The notes below the pieces were generated by a model. It saw nothing but the letters and a program-made list of their open reading frames with translations, made no database searches and was not told where the DNA came from. The translations under genes were made by a program, and so were the position numbers. A DNA stretch of 53,494 nt from CAZHTS01 sp964535315. Its GTDB lineage: Bacteria > Chloroflexota > Anaerolineae > Anaerolineales > Anaerolineaceae. The stretch spans positions 1 to 53,494 of the forward strand of contig CAZHTS010000030.1 in assembly GCA_964535315.1 (NCBI GenBank), given 5' to 3'. Positions 8,742 through 17,189 of the stretch are shown piece by piece; within the stretch, counting starts at the first letter, position 1; each line of letters starts with the position of its first letter.

Positions 8742-9284
8742 ATGGACTTAAAGCCCTTTCTCAATCTGGACAACCGCCTTTCGCATCGCATGCGCCTGCA
8801 AGAAAACCAGCCCGGCTGGAAAATTGTCGCCTTTCTGGCGCATTCAGGCGACTCCTGGTTCTGGCTGGCCGGTCTGGGTATCGTCTGGCTGTTCGGCAGC
8901 CAGGAATGGCACGAGAAATCCGCCCTGCTGGGCATCGGCATCGTCGGCCTGGCCGCCCTGGTGATGGCAATCAAGTTCATCGTGCGCCGCCAGCGCCCAC
9001 CGGGTGAATGGGGCGCGATCTATCGCAATACCGATCCGCATTCCTTTCCTTCTGGACACGCCGCCCGGGCAGCCCTGCTGGCTGTGATGGCCTTGGGCCT
9101 TGGGCCAGGCTGGTTCGGGCTGCTGGTGTTGGCCTGGTCGCCGCTGGTCAGCCTGGCGCGGGTCATGACCGGCATGCACTACCTGTCCGACGTTTTGGCC
9201 GGGCTGTTCCTGGGCCTGTTAGCCGGCTGGTTCATGCTGGCTACCCGCTCGCTCTTCATCAGTTACTTTCCGTTTGTCTTTTAA
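8742..9284 (+). CDS. PAP2-family membrane phosphatase
   Basis: Integral membrane lipid phosphatase of the PAP2 superfamily (BcrC/PgpB-like), 180 residues. The three active-site blocks are visible: K78-x6-R85-P86, P-S-G-H at 103-106, and R140-x5-H146-x3-D150 (RVMTGMHYLSD). Hydrophobic stretches near residues 36-52, 60-78, 110-132 and 155-172 are membrane helices. Such enzymes dephosphorylate undecaprenyl diphosphate or phosphatidic/phosphatidylglycerol phosphates; which substrate applies cannot be told from sequence. The gene is alone on the plus strand between two binding-protein genes and ends at a bidirectional terminator, so it is not part of the transporter operon. Confidence 0.9.
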   Translation: MDLKPFLNLDNRLSHRMRLQENQPGWKIVAFLAHSGDSWFWLAGLGIVWLFGSQEWHEKSALLGIGIVGLAALVMAIKFIVRRQRPPGEWGAIYRNTDPHSFPSGHAARAALLAVMALGLGPGWFGLLVLAWSPLVSLARVMTGMHYLSDVLAGLFLGLLAGWFMLATRSLFISYFPFVF

Positions 9285-9306
9285 TTGCATACAGGCGCAA
9301 CAACGA

Positions 9307-9340
9307 AAACGGCCGCCCTCAAGACAACGGGCGGCCGTTT
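9307..9340. terminator. Bidirectional terminator between convergent genes
   Basis: AAACGGCCGCCC (9307-9318) and GGGCGGCCGTTT (9329-9340) form a perfect 12-bp stem with a 10-base loop, with A and T runs at its edges. It lies between the ends of the convergent PAP2 and binding protein 3 genes and can serve both. Confidence 0.85.
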
Positions 9341-9356
9341 ATGTTCACGTGCGCTC

Positions 9357-11009
9357 TTATTGCGCCGGCCGATTGATAAAATCGCCAAAAAAGGCCTTGA
9401 AGTACTCAAACTGGCCGCTATCGCCGCTATGGTTGACATCGCTGGCGTCCCACATGGCCGCATACGTCGCCACCACATCGTTGGCGTCCAGATCGGCGCC
9501 ATTGCCAAACTTGATCCCGCTGCGCAAATAGAAGGTCCATTCTGTCAAATCCTCATTGGCCTCCCAATATTCGGCCAATGCCGGTTGCACTTCGGCCGTG
9601 CCAAATTTAAATTTCAGCAATGGCGCGTATAACAGTGAGCAAATGCGCAACGTTTCACCGTCGGTCTCATCGCCGCACCACAGACGGCGCGGCTCGGTGC
9701 CCTGCGTAAATGTCAGACGGTCGGTGGGGGTGCTCATCTCTTCAAAGTTTTCGTTTAACGGCCCGACCACCACACCCTGTACATCCGCCCGGAAGGATAA
9801 AGCGCTGATGCCATACGCCAGGGGGATGACCGGGGCAAATTGTTGGATCAACTGATTGACACGATCGTAGTGCTGCTGGCGTTCGCGCTCACTGGCCGAC
9901 CTGGCGCCCAGCAGGATTTCTTCTTCCAACTGGGGATAAGGGACGCCATAACGCTTGACCGCGCTGGTGAAATGGAAGTTATAGAAATTGGTGGCGTCTG
10001 GATAATCCGCATTCCAGCCCAACAGATAAAACGCCTGCTCGCCGGCCGAAACCGCCGTCAGCAGGTCATCTTTTCGCTCCAGGTGCACCTTCACGCCGAC
10101 GCTGGTGGCCAGTTGCGCCTGAATTTCGGCCGCCACGCTGGACGGGTTGGGCAGGTAGGCACGCGGCACGTCCCGATAGGCCAACACCACCTCCTGGTTG
10201 AAATCAAACCCCGCCTCCAGCAATAACGAACGCGCTTTCTCGGGCAGATAGGTGTACCAGCGCAGGTTATCCGTATAACCAGGGCGGATGGCCGGTGGAA
10301 CGAACTGATCGGCCACGCGCGAACCCTCAGGATAATATTTCTCAATGATGCGCTGTCGGTTGAGCGCCATGGCAAACGCCTGGCGCACACGAATGTCGTT
10401 AAACGGCGGTTTGGTATTGTTCATCCCCAGGTAAGCCACATTCAACGAGGGGCGATAGTACAGGCGCGGATCGTTGCCGCCTAACACCGAGGTAAAATAC
10501 GCCGGATCCAGATTGTCGATCCCGTCCGTTTTCTTTTCCAACAACGCACTGTAACGCTCGGTGGCATTCCCCCCCCAACGAATAACAAGCTCTCTAGATT
10601 TGGGCGGCGCCCCCCAATAATTGGGGTTCGCCTCCAGGGTCAGATGATCGCCCTTGATCCATTCCTTCAACTGGTACGGCCCGCTGGCATTGGGGTACAC
10701 GCTCATTTTAATCGAGTCGCCCTGGTTGGCGTCCAGATACACTTCATCCTGAATGCTGAACGCCTCAAAAGCGATTTTCGATAGAAACGCCGGGTCAGGG
10801 GCGCACAGGCTTATTTTGACGGTTAAAGCATCCAACGCCTCAATGCTCTTGAATTCCCCCCCGTACTTACAATCTGGAGCACTCAGGCGCGCCGGGACAA
10901 AATCACCTTTCGTTTCGGCAGAGGCTACAGCAGCGGCCTGACAACTGCTCAACACTAAACTGATAACCACCAATCCGACCACCAGGACAAACCAGCGATA
11001 TCGTTTCAC
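9357..11009 (-). CDS. Circularly permuted family 5 solute-binding lipoprotein 3
   Basis: Third permuted binding protein, 550 residues from GTG at 11009, preceded by GGGAGAGG. Lipobox LSSC. The mature part opens with DCKYGGEFKSIEALDALTVK and CAPDPAFLSKIAFEAF, passes through GPYQLKEWIKGDHLTLEANP, NYWGAPP and MGMNN-type lobe 2 sequence (LGMNNTKPPFNDIRVRQAF), and only near residue 428 reaches DRLTFTQGTEPRRLWCGDE, FGTAEVQPALAEYWE and LRSGIKFGNG. It ends FEYFKAFFGDFINRP. The breakpoint is identical to copies 1 and 2. A TATAAT lies on the minus strand at 11042-11037, 28 bases before the start. Closely related to copy 2, from which it is separated by the PAP2 gene. Ligand unknown. Confidence 0.9.
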   Translation of the reverse strand: MKRYRWFVLVVGLVVISLVLSSCQAAAVASAETKGDFVPARLSAPDCKYGGEFKSIEALDALTVKISLCAPDPAFLSKIAFEAFSIQDEVYLDANQGDSIKMSVYPNASGPYQLKEWIKGDHLTLEANPNYWGAPPKSRELVIRWGGNATERYSALLEKKTDGIDNLDPAYFTSVLGGNDPRLYYRPSLNVAYLGMNNTKPPFNDIRVRQAFAMALNRQRIIEKYYPEGSRVADQFVPPAIRPGYTDNLRWYTYLPEKARSLLLEAGFDFNQEVVLAYRDVPRAYLPNPSSVAAEIQAQLATSVGVKVHLERKDDLLTAVSAGEQAFYLLGWNADYPDATNFYNFHFTSAVKRYGVPYPQLEEEILLGARSASERERQQHYDRVNQLIQQFAPVIPLAYGISALSFRADVQGVVVGPLNENFEEMSTPTDRLTFTQGTEPRRLWCGDETDGETLRICSLLYAPLLKFKFGTAEVQPALAEYWEANEDLTEWTFYLRSGIKFGNGADLDANDVVATYAAMWDASDVNHSGDSGQFEYFKAFFGDFINRPAQ

Positions 11010-11092
11010 GGTTCCTCTCCCTATAAAGCTACCTTCATTATACAGGGATTCAATCGTTAGGGTATGATCGCCCCCCCTAACAAGTATGCAAA

Positions 11093-11116
11093 GAGGCTGC
11101 CCCAAAAGGCAGCCTC
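11093..11116 (-). terminator. Hairpin after the D-Ala-D-Ala ligase-like gene
   Basis: GAGGCTGCC (11093-11101) pairs with GGCAGCCTC (11108-11116), nine base pairs and a six-base loop, about 28 bases after the stop codon. On the minus strand it is followed by TTTGCATACTTGTT, a weak T tract. Confidence 0.65.
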
Positions 11117-11144
11117 GATAAACCAACAGCAAAAGACGGATCGA

Positions 11145-12326
11145 CTAGGCGACAGACGACACAACCGGCTTAAACACCGGGTATAGCATAGGAGCAGCCG
11201 TATGCGCCGGCAACAGACCGTAGCGCGAGGCCCCCAGGTACAGGATTTCCAGAATCAGTTCCCGGTAGCTAATGCCTTCGGCGCGAGCAATCACACACAG
11301 ATCACTAAAGTCCGGGGTCAGTCCCGGCAACGAATTGATTTCCAACAGACGCAGTTGACCGGCTGCGTTCAGACGGATATCGACGCGCGAGACGTCCACC
11401 GCCCCGATCGCTTCATGAGCACGAATCGCCATGCAGTGCAGCCGGCGCGCCAGATCGGCATCCACATCCGCCGGGCACAGGAAACCGGGCACACCATCCT
11501 CACCGTTGTGCAACGTCTTGGCAAAGTGACCGTACACGCCGGGCGTCGCCGAAACCGAATTATCGATCTCCAGCGTCGGGAAGAAGTGATACCCATCCGC
11601 CGCATACCATTCTGGATGGCGGCTGTACAGGGCGGCGTCACGGCGCCCCAACACACCGATCGTAAACTCGCGCCCGGTAAGATATTCTTCCACCAGAGCC
11701 GGTTGGCGATAGTGTTGGGTCACCCAGCGGACACGCCTGCGCAATTCAGCCTCGTTGTGTACGATGGCGCCTTCGTCCATCCCCATACCCGTGCCCTCGC
11801 GCGCCGGTTTGACGAACATCGGGTAAGTCAGTTCGGGCAGGGTCGGTTCATTCCCGGTGACAAATTCCTGGAAAACAGCCGTGGGCAGTCCCAGATCACG
11901 CCAGACACGCTTGGTCATGGTCTTGTCCAGAGCCACCGCATTGGCCAGTACACGCGATGCCGTGTAAGGAATGCGCAACAACTCTAACAGGGCCGGCACC
12001 TGCGCCTCGCGCCCATCACCGCTGATCCCCTCGGCAATGTTGAAGCAGATGTCCGGGCGGACATCCCGCAGAACGTAAGGCAAATTGTCATCGGCTGGGA
12101 GAAAAACAGCGGTGTGACCGTCGGACGCAATTGCATCCTGGATTGCCTGGACGGTTTCCCGCTTGTCAAATTCCGCACCGGCATCGGCAGGTCCGTCGAG
12201 TGGCAGTAGCGTTTCCCCCTTGACGTTGGCTATCACGGCTACACGCCAGGCCCGCGCCGGTCGCGGCATGATACTGGGAGGCTTATCGCTCTCCGCTTCG
12301 AGTTCCATCAACTTCTTTTCGTCCAT
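11145..12326 (-). CDS. D-alanine-D-alanine ligase-like ATP-grasp protein
   Basis: ATP-grasp ligase, 393 residues from the ATG at 12326 (AAGGAATACAGAAAG upstream; the predicted promoter lies between this ATG and a longer in-frame start, which rules the longer start out). The N-terminal preATP-grasp part contains VAVIANVKGE and FNIAEGISGDGREAQVPALLE, typical of D-Ala-D-Ala ligases (N.aEG..G..REa..pa.le). The nucleotide-binding core has YPMFVKPAREGTGMGMDEGA and LVEEYLTGREFTIGVLG. The C-terminal metal site reads SRVDIRLN and LLEINSLPGLTP. Family members make the D-Ala-D-Ala dipeptide for peptidoglycan, but this subgroup is often a second copy of unknown substrate, so no gene symbol is given. Confidence 0.85.
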   Translation of the reverse strand: MDEKKLMELEAESDKPPSIMPRPARAWRVAVIANVKGETLLPLDGPADAGAEFDKRETVQAIQDAIASDGHTAVFLPADDNLPYVLRDVRPDICFNIAEGISGDGREAQVPALLELLRIPYTASRVLANAVALDKTMTKRVWRDLGLPTAVFQEFVTGNEPTLPELTYPMFVKPAREGTGMGMDEGAIVHNEAELRRRVRWVTQHYRQPALVEEYLTGREFTIGVLGRRDAALYSRHPEWYAADGYHFFPTLEIDNSVSATPGVYGHFAKTLHNGEDGVPGFLCPADVDADLARRLHCMAIRAHEAIGAVDVSRVDIRLNAAGQLRLLEINSLPGLTPDFSDLCVIARAEGISYRELILEILYLGASRYGLLPAHTAAPMLYPVFKPVVSSVA

Positions 12327-12385
12327 CTTTCTGTATTCCTTCGCATGCAAAGATTCTGGATTGGTTTTCAGCCAATTAGCGTTGT

Positions 12386-12413
12386 AGTATAAGTCATTCT
12401 TGCAAAAATACAA
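12386..12413 (-). promoter_or_regulatory. Probable promoter of the ATP-grasp ligase gene
   Basis: Minus strand: TTGTAT (12413-12408), 16-base spacer, TATACT (12391-12386), about 60 bases upstream of the ATG at 12326. Confidence 0.5.
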
Positions 12414-12567
12414 GAGGTGAAAAAATTGATTTTTTTCGTCTATCTGCCGGCTTCCAGACCCTCATAGCCGCCCCAAAAGAACGGAAAGCCGTGCCCCCGT
12501 CCGCCCCAAAGCGGATTGATGATACAATCGAATGAACTTGCCTTTACGATTCTCTGGAGGGTGTCCC

Positions 12568-13230
12568 ATGTCGGCCTACGATCGCATGACTGTCTACCAA
12601 ACCATGCTCGCCACGCGCCTCGTACCCTTGTTCTACCACCCCGATACAGAAGTGGCCCGGCAGTTGTTGTATACCTGTATACACGGCGGCTCACAGATGC
12701 TGGAGTTTACCAACCGCGGCGACCGGGCGTTGGCCGTCTACCAGGCGCTGGATGAGACCATCCGCCGGGAAAAACTGTCCATCATCCTCGGTGTTGGCTC
12801 CATTTATGACGCCCCAACGGCTGCCTTGTTCATCGCCCACGGCGCCAACTTTATCGTCAGCCCGGCTTTCAACGCCGAGATCGCCCGACTGTGCAACCGG
12901 CGCAAGATCGCCTACCTGCCTGGCTGCGCCACCCCGGCCGAAATTTCAACCGCCGAAGAATACGGCGCAGAGATCGTCAAGATTTTTCCCAGCGGCGCAC
13001 TGGGCCCGGCCTTCCTTCAGGCGGTGCTCGGCCCATCGCCCTGGAGCCGCCTGATGCCCACCGGTGGAGTGGAGCCCCGCGAAGAAAGTATCCGTCTCTG
13101 GCGCAGCGCCGGCGCGGCCTGCATCGGCATGGGCGTTACCCTGTTTCGCCAGGAATGGCTCCAGGCCAGTAATTACGATGCCATCCGTCAGGCCATCGCC
13201 CACTCGCTGGCGGTGTTGCAAAGCACCTGA
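12568..13230 (+). CDS. KDPG/KHG aldolase family protein
   Basis: Class I aldolase of the Eda family, 220 residues, starting at the ATG at 12568 after GGAGGG. The Schiff-base lysine is in IVKIFPSGALGPAF and the catalytic glutamate in LEFTNRG; also seen are GVGSIYDAPTAALF, GANFIVSPAFN, IAYLPGCATPAEI and MPTGGVEP. The enzyme would cleave 2-keto-3-deoxy-6-phosphogluconate or 4-hydroxy-2-oxoglutarate to pyruvate plus an aldehyde. The FPS in place of FPA and NRRKIAYLPGC resemble the Bacteroidetes/Chloroflexi branch annotated as bifunctional KHG/KDPG aldolase. A LacI regulator follows after 26 bases, suggesting a sugar-acid catabolic unit, though no kinase or dehydratase is present here. Confidence 0.88.
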   Translation: MSAYDRMTVYQTMLATRLVPLFYHPDTEVARQLLYTCIHGGSQMLEFTNRGDRALAVYQALDETIRREKLSIILGVGSIYDAPTAALFIAHGANFIVSPAFNAEIARLCNRRKIAYLPGCATPAEISTAEEYGAEIVKIFPSGALGPAFLQAVLGPSPWSRLMPTGGVEPREESIRLWRSAGAACIGMGVTLFRQEWLQASNYDAIRQAIAHSLAVLQST

Positions 13231-13256
13231 AAAAATCATTTCAGAGGGACGGCCCC

Positions 13257-14267
13257 ATGTCTGCCACGATTAAAGATGTCGCCAGGTTGGCGGGATGTTC
13301 GATTAAAACGGTCTCGCGCGTCATCAATAACGAACCGCACGTCAGCGAGGATCTGCGCCATCGCGTCCAGAGCGCGGCTCGTTCGTTGGGCTATGCCCCC
13401 AACATCTCTGCCCGCCGGCTGGTGCAAAACAAGTCTTTTATGATTTGCATCCTGATGTATCCCGGCTTTTATCAGCCGGCCTCGGCGCTCTTCTCACACC
13501 TGATGGACATCGGCTACGACGAAGGCTACGACATTCTCATCCAGCCCTATTATCCCAACCGTTCGCGTTCCAAGAACAAACTGGTCAACCTGATTTCCGA
13601 GCGGCGCATCGACGGCTTTGTCAGTACCCCGCCGTGTGACGCCGACGATTTCGTCGCCGACCTGCTGGTCACCTACAAGGTGCCGCTGGTGCAGATTAAC
13701 CCTTTCAACCGCAGCCCCAATATCCCCTTCGTCGCCGGCGACGACTACCACGGCGCTTACGCCACCTGTGAATACCTGCTCTCGCTCGGTCACCGCCGCA
13801 TCGCCTTTCTGATGGGGCCGCGCAATATGCGTTCCACCTTCGACCGTATGTACGGTTACCGCGCCGCCCTGGACGCCCACCACATCGCCGTGCCCGAATC
13901 GCTGATCGAAAATTCAGAGTACACGTTCGACGGCGGTTACACCGCCGCCCGGCTGCTGTTACAACGAGCCGAAAGACCCAGCGCCATCTTCGCCAGCAAC
14001 GACGAAGCCGCCTTCGGCGTCCTCTTTGCCGCCCAGGAGATGGGTCTGAGCGTCCCCGGTCAGCTTTCGGTGTGCGGCTTCGACGACCTGTCGTTCTCCA
14101 AGAACATCTGGCCCGGCCTGACCACCGTGCACCAGCCGGCCGAAGAAATTGTCGGCCTGGCCACCCAGTTGCTGATCAAACTGCTCAAAAACGAGCCCGT
14201 CGAAAGCACCCAGGTATTGGTGCCTTCACGTCTGGTGCTGCGCGGCTCCACTGCCCCACCCGCCTGA
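13257..14267 (+). CDS. LacI-family transcriptional regulator
   Basis: Sugar-responsive DNA-binding regulator, 336 residues. The N-terminal helix-turn-helix and hinge are classical: TIKDVARLAGCSIKTVSRVI, NNEPHVSEDLRHRV, LGYAPNISARRL. The rest is a periplasmic-binding-protein-like effector domain, with VAGDDYHGAYATCEYLLSLG, HRRIAFLMGP, IFASNDEAAFGVL, and SVCGFDDLSFSKNIWPGLTT near the end. GAGGG precedes the ATG. It lies 26 bases after the aldolase gene and is probably co-transcribed, so it may control that gene in response to the substrate sugar acid. No LacI-type palindrome is evident upstream of the aldolase; the only one seen in the window is at 40169. Confidence 0.93.
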   Translation: MSATIKDVARLAGCSIKTVSRVINNEPHVSEDLRHRVQSAARSLGYAPNISARRLVQNKSFMICILMYPGFYQPASALFSHLMDIGYDEGYDILIQPYYPNRSRSKNKLVNLISERRIDGFVSTPPCDADDFVADLLVTYKVPLVQINPFNRSPNIPFVAGDDYHGAYATCEYLLSLGHRRIAFLMGPRNMRSTFDRMYGYRAALDAHHIAVPESLIENSEYTFDGGYTAARLLLQRAERPSAIFASNDEAAFGVLFAAQEMGLSVPGQLSVCGFDDLSFSKNIWPGLTTVHQPAEEIVGLATQLLIKLLKNEPVESTQVLVPSRLVLRGSTAPPA

Positions 14268-14455
14268 AACACAGCCGCATTTTCTCGCCCTGCAAGCCTG
14301 CGCATCTTTACGGTTGCGCGGGCTTTTGCCGCAACCGCACAAATAAACACACGTATATATCTTTTGACAGATGTCTTCACCCGCGCCCCAGGTTATACTG
14401 CATTTGAACATTCACGCCTGTCCACGGGCGTATTGAAAAGGAAAGTTGTCAAGAA

Positions 14456-15655
14456 ATGGAACACCTCCCCTATAATTTACAGGCCGAGACCGGTAATTCG
14501 GATGAATATTACCGCACCATCGCCGCCTTCACCGACCGCTGGCTGGTCATCGCCCGCCGGCGGGTGGCGCACATTATCCCCGCCTATCAACATCATCAGG
14601 CCCGCAACGGGCAGACCGCCCGATCATTCGACGAGTGCGCCTTTGAATTTCTGGCGCTGGGTGTGCTCTTACGTCAGCACGTCGATCAGGCTGTCGGGCT
14701 GCCGCTCTGGATGGCCGGTTTATTGCAAAAACTGGTGATCTTCCAGGAGCGCCACAAAACCGCCGAACGCCCCGTCAAACTGCTGCGCGGCGTGCTGGGA
14801 GGGCTGGCCGGCGTCTTTGTCGACGGCGTCGGGCGTTATCGCGGCGTCCCTGCCGCCGCCCACTGGCAGCAAACCACCGCCGTACAGATGGTCGATCAAC
14901 TCCTCGCCTGGCTGCGCGCCCAGGGCGAGTTTACCCAGGCAGAGCGTTTCGCCGCCTGGCGCGATTACCTGGCCCGCCTGCACCCGCACGCCGCCCGCCG
15001 CACGCTGCGCCAGGCCTATCACCTGGCCGAAGAGTTTGCCCACACCAGCGCCCAGACCTTACGCGACTACACGCATGGCGTCGAGCCCTATCTGGCCGAG
15101 ACGGCTCCCGCCTGCCGCTGGCGTTACGATGCCGCCCTGGTGACGCGCGGCCCGCTCGAATATCACCTGGGAATGCTCGGCACCGAAATCCTCAACCGCG
15201 CCTATCGCACCCGCTTTCAGGCCACCACCCGCCGCATGATCATCGTGCCGCCCTGCCTGCGCGCCCTGCCTGCCCCGGCCTGCCAGGCCGTTCAAACGCC
15301 GCTGGGCCGTCTGTGCCAGGGCTGCACCCCCACCTGCCGCATCCACCAGATCACCCGCCTGGCCGCCAGAAACGGCGTCCCCGTCTATAGCATCCCCGAC
15401 GACCAGCTCAGTAAACTGTGCGTCGCCACCGGGCAGGCCGGCAGCCAGGAATTGGGCGTCATCGGTCTGGCCTGCGCCCCGCGTAACTGGAGCGCCGGAT
15501 GGGAAGCCGAGCGCCTGGGGCTGGCCGCTCAGGGCGTGCTGCTGGATTATGCCGGCTGCCAGAAGCATTGGCAGCCCGAGGATCTACCCACCGACACCAA
15601 TCTGGCCATTTTGCAGGCCGAAATGGCCGGCGAGAACGCAGCGCTGACCTGCTGA
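14456..15655 (+). CDS. DUF116-family protein
   Basis: Protein of 399 residues whose C-terminal half matches my memory of DUF116: HLGMLGTEILNRAYRTRFQA, RRMIIVPPCLRA, a cysteine cluster (PPC, PAC, GRLCQGC, PTC), then NGVPVYSIPDDQLSK and IGLACAPRNWSAGWEAERLG. Cysteine spacing suggests a metal or Fe-S site. The N-terminal half (about residues 1-220) is helical, soluble-looking and not recognised. Function is not established for the family, which often occurs in anaerobes near formyltransferase or radical SAM genes; neither is present here. No clear Shine-Dalgarno (AAAGGAAAG lies about 15 bases upstream), so the start is approximate. A TATACT lies upstream near 14394, but without a properly spaced -35. 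Confidence 0.75.
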   Translation: MEHLPYNLQAETGNSDEYYRTIAAFTDRWLVIARRRVAHIIPAYQHHQARNGQTARSFDECAFEFLALGVLLRQHVDQAVGLPLWMAGLLQKLVIFQERHKTAERPVKLLRGVLGGLAGVFVDGVGRYRGVPAAAHWQQTTAVQMVDQLLAWLRAQGEFTQAERFAAWRDYLARLHPHAARRTLRQAYHLAEEFAHTSAQTLRDYTHGVEPYLAETAPACRWRYDAALVTRGPLEYHLGMLGTEILNRAYRTRFQATTRRMIIVPPCLRALPAPACQAVQTPLGRLCQGCTPTCRIHQITRLAARNGVPVYSIPDDQLSKLCVATGQAGSQELGVIGLACAPRNWSAGWEAERLGLAAQGVLLDYAGCQKHWQPEDLPTDTNLAILQAEMAGENAALTC

Positions 15656-15765
15656 CGCCGCGCCCGGCGTTTTGAGGGGCGATTCGTCCATCAATCAGGG
15701 CTGCATCCTTGACAGTCCCTATCACTCCCCGTACACTAAACAGTGATTTTACGGGAATGGATTTC

Positions 15766-16689
15766 ATGCGCCGACTCTACCGCTCTTATCTCACCCTGCT
15801 CGTCGTGTTGCTGGCTGGCTGCACCGCCTGGTCGGCCCGCCCTACCCCGGCGCCGACCCTGCCCTTCCCCACCCCCTATCACACGCCCACCTCGCCTCCC
15901 AGTCAGCCTCAAACGACGGGCGCCACCGCACAGCCTCTCCAACCTGCCCCGCCGACCCTGGCCCCCGGCGAACCAACGCCGGTGGCCACCGCCACGTCTC
16001 TGCCCGTGGCCACCTGGCCGGCCAATGGGCAGTTGCCCACCAGCTGCCTGCGCTACGATGATTATCTGCCGCTCGCCAACGCGTATCTCACCCGCTATCA
16101 GCACGATGATTTACGCGCCGCCTGGAACGTCTTCGTCGATCAGCACGGCGAACGGGTCAACACCTCGATCTACTCGATCTACGACGCCGGCAACACGTTT
16201 GCCCTGGTCAGCACCTATCGTTACATGCTGCTGCTGGGTGAATACCGCATCCGCATCGAACAAAAAGGCGCCATCGGGCACGGCTACTGTACCGTGGTGG
16301 CTTATTATGGCTTCGACCAGCCAGAAATCGGCGTCTTGCTCTCAGACGCCACCCTCAACGACACCTGGTCGGGCTTTTCCTACGGCCGCACCACCTCCGA
16401 GCAAGAAACGCGGCGCTTCATCAGCGAAAACATCGGCAAGGCGGTCGTGGTGCGCTACGTCGTCTCACAGGATCCACAAGACGAAAACCGCGTCCGCCCC
16501 GGCTTCTTCAGCCCAACCATGCGCCTGTTATGGGAAGACTCCTATTACACCATTTTCCGCCGCCACCCCGACGCCCTCAAGAACGGCGTGGTCAATTCCA
16601 AAACGCCCACCATCCAGGAGATGATGAGCCTGGCGGCTTCCTACAAAAACGTAGGCGTCTTCCTGGATTACATCGCCGACCCGCAGTAA
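15766..16689 (+). CDS. Lipoprotein of unknown function
   Basis: Predicted lipoprotein of 307 residues from ATG 15766, where the signal peptide MRRLYRSYLTLLVVLLAGC starts; the lipobox is LAGC. A Pro/Thr-rich linker of about 60 residues tethers a folded domain of about 220 residues beginning near LPTSCLRYDDYLPLANAYLT. I do not recognise that domain. It contains repeated aromatic/charged segments (ISTYRYMLLLGEYRIRIEQ-like) and no evident catalytic motif. An earlier in-frame start is possible but would place extra residues before the signal peptide. The gene stands alone between DUF116 and the convergent FmdB gene. Confidence 0.7.
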   Translation: MRRLYRSYLTLLVVLLAGCTAWSARPTPAPTLPFPTPYHTPTSPPSQPQTTGATAQPLQPAPPTLAPGEPTPVATATSLPVATWPANGQLPTSCLRYDDYLPLANAYLTRYQHDDLRAAWNVFVDQHGERVNTSIYSIYDAGNTFALVSTYRYMLLLGEYRIRIEQKGAIGHGYCTVVAYYGFDQPEIGVLLSDATLNDTWSGFSYGRTTSEQETRRFISENIGKAVVVRYVVSQDPQDENRVRPGFFSPTMRLLWEDSYYTIFRRHPDALKNGVVNSKTPTIQEMMSLAASYKNVGVFLDYIADPQ

Positions 16690-16715
16690 ACCGCGGCCCC
16701 AGCCGCCTCGGGCGA

Positions 16716-17105
16716 TTACAGATCGTCAAGACCGGGTGCAGCCGCATCGCCGCCCAGGTCGGGCAGATGCTGCTCGATCTCCTCGGGCGATTGGCCCGCC
16801 TCCAGGCGCCCCACCACCTCGTTAAATTCCGGCCCCATCTCTTCGCCCATCTCCGAGCTCATCTGGCGCATCATGCGCCCCAGGGCGCGGGGGTCGTCTT
16901 CCAATCCCGCCAGGCTGTCCGGGGCGGCCATATTCTCCAGGCGACTCTCGTCCGAACGGGCGACCCGCACCCGCCCAATCCGTCGCTGCACCCTGTCGCT
17001 TTGGCAATAGGGACACTGTACCGTCTTCTGACCGTACTCGGTATAACGCATAAAAATCTCAAACTTCTTGCGACAATCCAGGCAGCGATATTCGTAAGCA
17101 GGCAT
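16716..17105 (-). CDS. FmdB-type zinc-ribbon protein
   Basis: Small protein of 129 residues. It starts MPAYEYRCLDCRKKFEIF and has a second pair in VQCPYCQS, giving C8-x2-C11 and C31-x2-C34, the FmdB/CxxC_CxxC_SSSS zinc-ribbon signature. The remaining 90 residues are acidic and Met-rich (RMMRQMSSEMGEEMGPEFNE) and look helical. The family was named for a putative regulator of formamide metabolism, but most members have no known function. It is convergent with the upstream lipoprotein gene and divergent from gmk. Confidence 0.85.
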   Translation of the reverse strand: MPAYEYRCLDCRKKFEIFMRYTEYGQKTVQCPYCQSDRVQRRIGRVRVARSDESRLENMAAPDSLAGLEDDPRALGRMMRQMSSEMGEEMGPEFNEVVGRLEAGQSPEEIEQHLPDLGGDAAAPGLDDL

Positions 17106-17189
17106 ATGCCATCCTCATCAGTGGTCTCGTTTAATCCATTATAATCAAGTCAGTATCAGAATTTCATTATTTCTTACAGGAACTGATCC

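Noticed and set aside
14360..14400. TTGACA ... TATACT promoter before the DUF116 gene
   Set aside because: The two hexamers are 24 bases apart, outside the workable range.
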